Shown here: positions 1 to 7,689 of the stretch, one piece after another
Numbering within the stretch: the stretch's first letter is position 1
Layout: each line of letters starts with the position of its first letter
Source of the DNA: Desulfobacterales bacterium
Lineage (GTDB): Bacteria > Desulfobacterota > DSM-4660 > Desulfatiglandales > Desulfatiglandaceae
Assembly (NCBI GenBank): GCA_027027005.1
Contig: JALVMN010000120.1
Location: 1 to 40,902 of the forward strand
Direction: 5' to 3'
Length of the DNA: 40,902 bases
The notes under the pieces: model-generated
Seen by the model: only the letters and a program-made list of their open reading frames with translations
What the model was told of the DNA's origin: nothing
Databases searched by the model: none
Position numbers and translations under genes: made by a program

Positions 1-284
1 CCCAGGATGGAGCCCTTTCTCCTTGCACATGTCTGTGATATTGGGGGGCGGGCCGACTCTCTTTGAAAGGTGGACGGGAGTGGCACTAGGGCTGATCACT
101 TGTTGACTTATGGTCGTATTGCAGGGTAGTTAATTGGAAGGGTTGTAGAGGAGCTCCTGGAGAGGCTATTTGCATTGAACACAGAGAGGCGGCGGGCCGA
201 TCAGGAGGGCGGATTTGATCCCTGTTTCAACAATTCTTATTTATTGGCGGCCCAAAAGGCAACATCACTTACAGAGGACAAAGA

Positions 285-1079
285 ATGGGGGAGGCGATGG
301 TGGATGCACAAGGGCTTAGGGAGTTGGTAAGAGAATTTGTGAGGTCTTATGCTGATCAACCCGGGACAACCGATTGGTGGAGGGATCCCCTGCTGGTCAC
401 AGCACGGATTGACCAGAGATTTGACGCCCTCCCCCGGATTGCATGGGATGAGCACCTAAGGCCCACCGAACTTCTTCCTTCGGCCAAGACCCTGATCGTG
501 TTTTTTGTGCCCTTCAAGAAATCACTTCTGGATGAAAATACTCCAGGCCCTTTTCCGTGCCGAAACTGGGGCCTTGCATACGAGGCCACCAACAAGCTCA
601 TAGGACTGGTGTGTCAGAGGATCAAGGATGTGCTGGCAGTGCAGGGATTCATGTCTGCACTCATGCCTGCCACCCACAACTTTGATGAGAAAAAACTCAT
701 GGCCAGGTGGTCCCACAAACACCTGGCCCATATAAGCGGCTTGGGCCGCATCGGAATAAACACTCAGCTCATCACTCCCGTGGGCTGCGCAGGGAGGTTG
801 GGAAGCCTTGTTACCGAGGCAGACCTTGGTAATTCCCCTCTAGTAGTGGATGGTGAACTCTGCCTCCATAAGCAGGGAAAAGAATGCCTTGAGTGCCTCG
901 GCCGATGCCCGGTGGAGGCCTTGAAAGTGCAAGGTATAGAGCGTCAAAAATGCTGGGCCCGCCTGAAGTTCAATATCCAAAAAACAGAGGAGCTTTCCGG
1001 CCTTGACCGCAATACCCATGTGTGCGGCAAATGCGTGGTTGGCCTGCCCTGCTCTTACTTTGAGGGGCAGGAAAACTAA
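285..1079 (+). CDS. Fe-S protein, epoxyqueuosine reductase (QueG)-like
   Basis: 264-aa ORF with GAGGA 7 nt before the ATG; C-terminal ferredoxin-like cysteines (CLHKQGKECLECLGRCPVEAL ... CGKCVVGLPC) and GLGRIGINTQLITPVGCAGRLGSLVTEADL, typical of QueG-like reductases. Confidence 0.7.
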   Translation: MGEAMVDAQGLRELVREFVRSYADQPGTTDWWRDPLLVTARIDQRFDALPRIAWDEHLRPTELLPSAKTLIVFFVPFKKSLLDENTPGPFPCRNWGLAYEATNKLIGLVCQRIKDVLAVQGFMSALMPATHNFDEKKLMARWSHKHLAHISGLGRIGINTQLITPVGCAGRLGSLVTEADLGNSPLVVDGELCLHKQGKECLECLGRCPVEALKVQGIERQKCWARLKFNIQKTEELSGLDRNTHVCGKCVVGLPCSYFEGQEN

Positions 1080-4000
1080 CCCTTTCCAAGCATCGGAAAA
1101 GGGCTTTCCAAGGGTTTTGCCCCTTGAGAAGGGTAAAGGGGACATGCCCGCTTGATGCATTTCTTGTTGAGCAAGTACTGATTGCAAACCAGGGCCTCAT
1201 CAGCCTTCAGCGTTAACGGCAACAGTCCCTCAGACATCCTGGCTGCTTGTCTCAGAGAGAGGTATGATTCCCTCAAACAGCACCTGGCTGCCTTGAGCCG
1301 GGAGATCTCTTTCAAGATCTCTCCCACCACGCCCATCACCTGCTTACGAGGCCTGGGAGTCAAGGGACTGGCCCCAAGTATGATGGAAAAGGCGATCCCC
1401 ACACCTATTGCCGCACCACAGCTACCCATGAACCCACAGGCCCCACCCGGGATCTCGCTTCCCCTCTTGATACCGGTCTCAACAGCATCCTTGGGCAACT
1501 TCCCCCCAAGGTTTCTATAAGTGGAAAGAATGATCCCTGGCACCATGCCATGGTGTTCAGGGCCATGCAATACTGACACATACTGGGAGCGAATGTTCTT
1601 GAGCAGGGCCAACATGTCTGTTTCAGTGGTAGTGGTGCATATCTCCATTATCTTGGCCAGGGGATCCTTCATGTGGCATGCGTCACAAACGAAATGGCCT
1701 TTCATGCACACAGCATCGGCCATGGCCTTTGAGCCACAGATGGAACACGACTTCATCTCTGAAGAAGTAAAGTATTTTAGTGGCTCTCCGCATATCAAAC
1801 AACCAACCGCATGGGTTTCTTGGCAACCTAAGTCTATATTGGACAAGGCAAGGCCTTCAGGAGGGCCACAGCACGAACACCTGTTGGCCATCTCCACATT
1901 TGTTACCATAGCGGTCTCTTTGTCTATGACCAGCACCCCACTTTCTGCCATCTCTTTTGTGGATGCATCACCAAAGGCCACCTCCACCACCTCCCCCCGT
2001 CTCAAGATCTCGGAGCCGTCCAAGACCAACGCCTGGAATGGACCTGAATATAAAAGCCTTTGTTCTTCCCGGTGGCCAGATGCATGGTCCGGCTTTCTGG
2101 CCAAAAAGGTCAAGGAGTGGAATCCATGCCCTTGCACTTCCCTGTATGGAAATCGCCCAAGGATCTTTGCCCCCATAAAGCCAATTTCACCCAAAAGGGC
2201 AAGAAGGTACTTTTCCACCAGTGCTCCGCCGATGCACTCTCCAATGAGCTGATGATCAGCCCTAATGGAGGCAGGGGGTTCATCTTCTGTAACCACATCC
2301 GATATCACCAGGCGCCCCCCGGGCTTGAGCACCCTGAATATCTCTGAAAACACCCGCCTCTTGTTCTTGCTGAGATTTATGACACAGTTGGACATGACAA
2401 GGTCCACAGCATTGTCGCCTAGGGGAATCTCTTCAAGGTAGCCTTTCAGAAAAAATACATTCCCGTATCCCAATTCCTTGGCCACCTTGCGAGCCGCGCC
2501 GCCCGCAATATCCAGCATCTCCTGGGTCATATCAAGTCCCAGCACAAGGCCCTTTGGTCCCACCATTCGGGAGGCCATAAAACACTCCACCCCGCTTCCT
2601 GAGCCAAGGTCAAGGACTGTTTCGCCCTCTGAGATCCCGGCATCTTGAGCAGGACTACCGCACCCGTACATCCTCAACCTTGCCTCTTCTGGAATAAACT
2701 CAGCCCCTGCACCCAGTTGGACAGGGTTTGCAATCCTGGTGTCTGCCTCCAAGGCCCTACGAGAGTAAAACTCCCTAACCAGGCCCCTGCTATCTCCCTG
2801 GCCCACAGAGAGGAGGCAGTTGCAGTGAGTGAAATTAATTTCTTCACCAGAGGAGCACTCAGTGCTTACATCACCCATCCTCAAAACAAGGCCAGGATGC
2901 TCTGGAACCGGGAGCCCCCTTATTTCTCTCTGGATCAAAAATTCAACCATGGCCTTGTAGACAGGGGTATACGGATCCTGGCCCAATTTCAGCTCAATAT
3001 CTTTACCCGGCACTATCTCAAGGCAATGGTCAATATCTCCCCCGCCGATGATAAATCTCCAGGGGTCATGTCTCATGTGTGGGGACTCCATGAGGCTCAT
3101 GCCACGTATCGCTTCAAAAAGGGCACTCTCCCTCCAAACCCGCTCAAGCCCCTGACCCAGATGGCCACCAATACACTCAGGTCTTTCAACCATTGCAGGG
3201 GTGGGATATATTGCCCCGTCAGGACCAACGGCCAAGGACTCCCAGCACGCATTTCCAAGGTCATACCTGGTCCCTGGAGGAGAAAATACCTGGGAGGCCA
3301 TTGCATCCAAATTATCTATGGAAATCCCTGATTCCTGAGCCACCTCAAATGCAGCTACGAGAGCAGAGATAAGAGCATCTGTCTCTGGCACATCCAGGTT
3401 CTCACCGAGACCCCGTTTGAAGTGCCACTGAAGGTGGAGGTTATGTATCCCAATATTTCTCAAAATAGTTATGAGTTCACTTATGCAAGGAGTGTTTATC
3501 TCGTTTACACTCATGGCAACGCTGCACGATATACCCCTCTCCAGGAGCTCCTCTATTGTCTTCAGGGTCTTTATGTATGTTCCCTTTCCCCTTATCTTGT
3601 CATGAGACTCCTCGGGTCCATCCACGCTCACTTGCAAGTGAACCCTTTCGAGATCCAGCCTGGAAATGCGTGAAAGGTCTTGTGCCTTCAGGAGCCCATT
3701 GGTCAGGACCACGAGCTTTACATCGCTCCAGCCCAAAACAGCCTTCATCAAGCCTACAAAGTCGGGATACACAAATGGTTCCCCCCCCGTGAAACATATC
3801 AGCCCACAGCCTAGATCATAGGCCTGGGACGCTGCTTGAAGGATGGTATCTCTTTCAAGAAATCTTGTGCCGGTGAGGTGTTCCCCGAACATGCAATGGG
3901 TACATCGAAGGTTGCATTTGTCAGTGAGGTGAAACCATATCTCTTGAAGGCGCCCCAGCGGCCTGGTGCTTCGCCCTTCATACGGCCTGTAAGGGGAGAA

Positions 4001-4243
4001 CGTAATGGAGCTCACAAACGTGCTTGCCTCCAAAGACGAAGTAAGGATGTCCTTTGCAGTTAACTTGTTCAAGGAAATGGCCAGATCATCGAGCGAGAGT
4101 TTTCCATTGCAGAGATCGAGTATCTCACTGGCAGAAGGACTGGGAACAAACCAAAAAGGGACCTCTGGAATTATGTAGATGGGGAGCTTTTGCCCTTGAA
4201 CACTAACATACCCCCCTTTTGTTGCACTAAGCTCTTTTTTCAT
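1076..4243 (-). CDS. Multidomain PqqD-like / radical SAM / ArsM-like SAM-methyltransferase / DUF5714-like Cys-rich protein
   Basis: 1055-aa ORF with SD GAGGTGG. CNLRCTHC (CX3CX2C) and GGEP mark radical SAM; ETVLDLGSGSGVECFMASRMVGPKGLVLGLDMTQEML...SNCVINLSKNKRRVFSEIFRVLKPGGRLVISDVV marks an ArsM-type class I methyltransferase; Cys-rich C-terminus CLICGEPL..CSICGS..CMKGHFVCDACH..CGFMGSCGAAIGVGIAFSIILGASPLT resembles DUF5714. Confidence 0.8.
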   Translation of the reverse strand: MKKELSATKGGYVSVQGQKLPIYIIPEVPFWFVPSPSASEILDLCNGKLSLDDLAISLNKLTAKDILTSSLEASTFVSSITFSPYRPYEGRSTRPLGRLQEIWFHLTDKCNLRCTHCMFGEHLTGTRFLERDTILQAASQAYDLGCGLICFTGGEPFVYPDFVGLMKAVLGWSDVKLVVLTNGLLKAQDLSRISRLDLERVHLQVSVDGPEESHDKIRGKGTYIKTLKTIEELLERGISCSVAMSVNEINTPCISELITILRNIGIHNLHLQWHFKRGLGENLDVPETDALISALVAAFEVAQESGISIDNLDAMASQVFSPPGTRYDLGNACWESLAVGPDGAIYPTPAMVERPECIGGHLGQGLERVWRESALFEAIRGMSLMESPHMRHDPWRFIIGGGDIDHCLEIVPGKDIELKLGQDPYTPVYKAMVEFLIQREIRGLPVPEHPGLVLRMGDVSTECSSGEEINFTHCNCLLSVGQGDSRGLVREFYSRRALEADTRIANPVQLGAGAEFIPEEARLRMYGCGSPAQDAGISEGETVLDLGSGSGVECFMASRMVGPKGLVLGLDMTQEMLDIAGGAARKVAKELGYGNVFFLKGYLEEIPLGDNAVDLVMSNCVINLSKNKRRVFSEIFRVLKPGGRLVISDVVTEDEPPASIRADHQLIGECIGGALVEKYLLALLGEIGFMGAKILGRFPYREVQGHGFHSLTFLARKPDHASGHREEQRLLYSGPFQALVLDGSEILRRGEVVEVAFGDASTKEMAESGVLVIDKETAMVTNVEMANRCSCCGPPEGLALSNIDLGCQETHAVGCLICGEPLKYFTSSEMKSCSICGSKAMADAVCMKGHFVCDACHMKDPLAKIMEICTTTTETDMLALLKNIRSQYVSVLHGPEHHGMVPGIILSTYRNLGGKLPKDAVETGIKRGSEIPGGACGFMGSCGAAIGVGIAFSIILGASPLTPRPRKQVMGVVGEILKEISRLKAARCCLRESYLSLRQAARMSEGLLPLTLKADEALVCNQYLLNKKCIKRACPLYPSQGAKPLESPFPMLGKG

Positions 4244-4254
4244 AATTCCACCTC

Positions 4255-4291
4255 AAAAAAAAGAAACGCCAGGGCATTTCGCCCCAGGCCC
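4255..4291 (-). terminator. Intrinsic-terminator-like hairpin in the 5' leader of the 1076..4243 gene
   Basis: Minus-strand sequence GGGCCUGGGGC-GAAAU-GCCCUGGCGUUUC-UUUUUUUU; stem of about 7 bp (two G-U), GAAAU loop, U8 tract at 4255-4262 directly followed by the SD (4248-4254). Confidence 0.55.
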
Positions 4292-4415
4292 ATCTATTTT
4301 AATCAATCCAACCCTTAAACTCTACCAACAAAACCCCATGGGCACAACTGTGGGACGCTCGGTCCCAAGTCGGTGTTGGGCCTCTCTTAATGTAGAGCAA
4401 TATCTCCCTTTGTCA

Positions 4416-4444
4416 TTGACTTGCCTGGCTGAATTCCTTAGAGT
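4416..4444 (+). promoter_or_regulatory. Putative sigma-70 promoter for the AbfD-like gene
   Basis: TTGACT - 17 nt - TAGAGT, about 66 nt upstream of the ATG at 4511. Confidence 0.4.
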
Positions 4445-4510
4445 CCTAGCGTATTGCAATCATAAGTTTTCTCAATTCAACCCAATTAGTATAAATGAGG
4501 AGAGGGAAAA

Positions 4511-5929
4511 ATGATTATCTCGAGAAATGACTACATTGAAAGGCTTTCGGGATACAGGCGCGAAATCTATGTAAAGGGCGAAAAAATTGAAAATTTCGTA
4601 GAGCACCCCAATATCCGCCCTGCCATAAATGCCATTGCCTTTACCTATGACCTTGCTGCCCAAAAGGAGGAGTATTCTCCCTTTTCTGAACTTGTCCATC
4701 AAAAGGTGAACCGCCTCAACTATGTAAATAGAACCCCTGAAGACCTGATTGCAAGGCTGGACTACCAGCGGGAATTGAGCATGAGGACAGGGACCTGCCA
4801 CTATAGATGCCCAGGGGCTGACGCCATATGCTCCCTTTATCCCACCACAAAGGCATTGGACCAGAGGCTCGACACTGACTATCACCAAAAATTCCTGGCA
4901 TTTCTAAAGGAAATCCAGTCTAAGGACTATGCGTGCACAGGCGCACTCACCGACACCAAGGGCGACAGATCCAAGAGGCCGAAAGAGGCAAGGGACATGT
5001 ATGTCCATGTGGTGGAAAAAAGTGATGCGGGCATCGTGGTAAGTGGTGCCAAGATCCACCAAAGCGGGGCATTTGCCGCTGATGTCAATTTTGTGCTCCC
5101 CACCCAAACTTTCAAGCAGGGTGAAGAAGAGTTTGCCATCGCCTTTGCAGTGACACCAGAGGATGAGGGGGTCAAATTCATCCTGCAGAGCACCGGCTAT
5201 CAGGCAAAATTCCGGGAAGGGGGGAGCTTTGAGCCTGGAAACTTCAAATATGGAGACAGGCTCACCTGCACCGTTATATTTGACAATGTCTTCATACCCT
5301 GGGACAGGGTCTTTGTCTTTGAAGACCTGGAGGCAAACAGGCATCTTCTCACCGGCTTTGCCGTCTCGCACCGCTGTGCAGGGGCTGCCTGCAAGGCGGG
5401 CTTCATGGATTCCATGATAGGTGCAGCAAGCCTGATGCTAAAGGCCAATGGCCTTGAAAAGGTGGCGGCCTTGAAACAAAAGATAGGCGAGATGGTGGGG
5501 ATAAGTGAAGCGGCTTACGGAATTGCAATCGGAGCTGCCACCAAGGGATATGAGGACTGGGGGGTGTATCAGCCCAACACATTGATCGCCAATGCCGGAA
5601 AGGTGATCGGCGTGGACGGGCTGAACAAGGTCATAATGAATCTTGCTGAAATTGCAGGGGGCATCCCTGTTACAGCGCCCTCAGAGTTTGACCTCAAAAA
5701 TCCTGAGATAGGCGCATTGGTAGAAAAATACTTGAGCGCCAACCCGGAGTTCACAACAGAGGAGCGGCTCAAGATCATAAAGTTCATAGAGTTCTGGGTT
5801 ACCAGTTCCCACCTGTTGGGCGGGATCCATGGAGGGGGCTCACCTGCTGCCTCCATCATATTCTTGCAGATCCTGGCTGATATCAAGTCCAAGGAAGAGG
5901 CCGTCAAGGAGGCCCTGGGCCTGAAATAG
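4511..5929 (+). CDS. abfD: 4-hydroxybutyryl-CoA dehydratase / vinylacetyl-CoA delta-isomerase family protein
   Basis: 472-aa ORF of the HpaB/AbfD flavoprotein family. Retains the AbfD [4Fe-4S] ligand pattern: CHYRC (C-X3-C) near residues 96/100, and HRCAGAAC (H-X6-C). Confidence 0.8.
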   Translation: MIISRNDYIERLSGYRREIYVKGEKIENFVEHPNIRPAINAIAFTYDLAAQKEEYSPFSELVHQKVNRLNYVNRTPEDLIARLDYQRELSMRTGTCHYRCPGADAICSLYPTTKALDQRLDTDYHQKFLAFLKEIQSKDYACTGALTDTKGDRSKRPKEARDMYVHVVEKSDAGIVVSGAKIHQSGAFAADVNFVLPTQTFKQGEEEFAIAFAVTPEDEGVKFILQSTGYQAKFREGGSFEPGNFKYGDRLTCTVIFDNVFIPWDRVFVFEDLEANRHLLTGFAVSHRCAGAACKAGFMDSMIGAASLMLKANGLEKVAALKQKIGEMVGISEAAYGIAIGAATKGYEDWGVYQPNTLIANAGKVIGVDGLNKVIMNLAEIAGGIPVTAPSEFDLKNPEIGALVEKYLSANPEFTTEERLKIIKFIEFWVTSSHLLGGIHGGGSPAASIIFLQILADIKSKEEAVKEALGLK

Positions 5930-5943
5930 CACAGTAACAGGTC

Positions 5944-6429
5944 TCAGGAAAGAAACTCCTTCAGAGGATGCCTTGGCGAGTAGGTGCTGTTGGCCAGGAC
6001 CAGTTGGCGGCCCGTGCGCTCCGGGATGTCAATCACTATTGGGCCAAGGAGGTTGGCCGTCATCTCCTCCACCTCGCCCGGGGGGATGGTGACCAGCACA
6101 AATACGGCGTTTTTGCCATCCCGGATCCCTTCCAGGATCTCTTCGAATGATCTGCCAAGGCCCTTTAGGTAGTCAGGGTCAATGAGAAAAGGGCTTGTCA
6201 TCACAAAGGCAAGTGCCGGATCATCCAGGGATTGAAGCCAGCAAAAAGGGGAATTGGGCTTGTGCTCCAGTATGGTGAAACGCCTTTGGTTTGGAAATCC
6301 CAAGATACCTTCAGGAAACCGGATTATTCTCTTCTCTTTCACCTCAATGGTCCCGAACCTGGTGGTTTCAATTGACACCAGCCCGTGGTTTTCCTGATTG
6401 GATTTAATCCGTTCCGCCGGATCTACCAT
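5944..6429 (-). CDS. fliW: Flagellar assembly factor FliW
   Basis: RFGTIEVKEKRIIRFPEGILGF...FTILEHKPNSPFCWLQSLDDPALAFVMTSPFLIDPDY is FliW-like; follows csrA. Start taken at MVDPAER; the ORF track extends to 6456. Confidence 0.93.
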   Translation of the reverse strand: MVDPAERIKSNQENHGLVSIETTRFGTIEVKEKRIIRFPEGILGFPNQRRFTILEHKPNSPFCWLQSLDDPALAFVMTSPFLIDPDYLKGLGRSFEEILEGIRDGKNAVFVLVTIPPGEVEEMTANLLGPIVIDIPERTGRQLVLANSTYSPRHPLKEFLS

Positions 6430-6445
6430 GGGTCCTCTTTCCCTC

Positions 6446-6649
6446 CTAAGCGTCAAGGTCCTTGGGGCTTTGGGATGCCTTGATGTTTTCTGCCACGATC
6501 ATCTCGTATATCTCTGTGCGGTGAACCGAGGTCTCCTTTGGGGCATCAATACCCAGTCTCACCTGGTTTCCCCGTATCTCCAAGACAGTGACCCTGATAT
6601 TGCTCCCAATGGTGATGCTCTCTTCCACCTTCCTGGTAAGTACCAACAT
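6446..6649 (-). CDS. csrA: Carbon storage regulator CsrA
   Basis: [49 protein letters not shown] is canonical CsrA; SD GGAGGGAG precedes the ATG at 6649. Confidence 0.96.
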   Translation of the reverse strand: MLVLTRKVEESITIGSNIRVTVLEIRGNQVRLGIDAPKETSVHRTEIYEMIVAENIKASQSPKDLDA

Positions 6650-6749
6650 AGGCTCCCTCCATGGCACCTGTTTTCACAAAAACCTCTCTTCTCTTCACCC
6701 TAACTGATTTGATTTGTCACGGGGTCATAGTTCATACAGAGGAGGCTTA

Positions 6750-7676
6750 TCATAGAAAGTCCACAAGGCTCATGCGCATCACCCTGGCAGAGGAGGCCAG
6801 GGCGGCCTGATACGCGGTCTCCACGGCCTTGAGCTCCATTATGGCCTCTGCAATGTCTGCATCCTCCAGGGTGGAGCGTCGCTCCACATAGGCAAGCTCC
6901 AACTCCTTCAGGACGCTCTCCTTTGTCTCCAGCCTTATCATTTTGGTCCCGGTATCAGAGATGATGTCTCCCACGCGATCCATCACATAGTCCAGTCTCC
7001 CGATGGCCTCTCTTATCCCGTCAACATCATTGCTCTCAAGGGACCTTTTGAGGTCCAAGAGCACCTTGAAGACATTGGAGTTACCAACCGTTGGGTCTGA
7101 CCAGTCAAAGTTATCGTCCCCCATCACCTCTTCACCGTCACGGCCCACCTCCACATCCACCCCGGCCCCTATGCGAATGCTAAAGGCGTTGGAGTTTCCG
7201 TTATAAGTGACCTGGGTGGGGTTTTCCTCGTCGTCAAAGGAAAAGGGTGCGCTGCTGGTCTTGGTCCCCGAAAATATGTATCTTCCCCCCACCTCGGTGT
7301 TTGCAAGCCCGAGGATCTGGCGCATGTAGCCGTCCACAACCTGGGCTGCATTCGCCCTCTCGGACTGACCCTTGGTGTCATTGGCCATCTCCACGCTGAG
7401 CGCCTTGGCGGCGCTTAGGAGGTCGTATATCTGGGTGAGGGCGGATTCTGCAGCCATGAGCCATGACTTGCCCATGGTTATGTTTCTCTTCAGTTGATTC
7501 ACTCCTGAAAGAGAGGCCTTGATATTCATTACACTGACCAAGGCCACTGGATCGTCGGAAAGATTATTGATCCTTTTACCGGTGCTCACCACATTATTGG
7601 CCTTCACCAGGTTCTCTGTAACCCGGGCGAGATTCACCTTTATGTTTTCATACATGGTCTTGTTGGCCACGCGCAT
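6750..7676 (-). CDS. flgL: Flagellar hook-associated protein 3 FlgL
   Basis: MRVANKTMYENIKVNLARVTENL... flagellin-like N-terminus with GRYIFSGT; directly downstream of flgK. Confidence 0.92.
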   Translation of the reverse strand: MRVANKTMYENIKVNLARVTENLVKANNVVSTGKRINNLSDDPVALVSVMNIKASLSGVNQLKRNITMGKSWLMAAESALTQIYDLLSAAKALSVEMANDTKGQSERANAAQVVDGYMRQILGLANTEVGGRYIFSGTKTSSAPFSFDDEENPTQVTYNGNSNAFSIRIGAGVDVEVGRDGEEVMGDDNFDWSDPTVGNSNVFKVLLDLKRSLESNDVDGIREAIGRLDYVMDRVGDIISDTGTKMIRLETKESVLKELELAYVERRSTLEDADIAEAIMELKAVETAYQAALASSARVMRMSLVDFL

Positions 7677-7689
7677 TGTGCTCTACCCC

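Noticed and set aside
1-284. Possible gene or RNA in the left 284 bp
   Set aside because: Only a short minus-strand ORF (237-455) antisense to the Fe-S gene; no convincing promoter, tRNA or CDS signature. May be the end of a feature outside the window.
1521-2252. 243-aa plus-strand ORF
   Set aside because: Lies entirely antisense to the well-supported radical SAM/MTase fusion gene; composition is a shadow translation with no recognisable motifs.
2645-3331. 228-aa plus-strand ORF
   Set aside because: Antisense shadow of the same 1055-aa gene; no domain signal.
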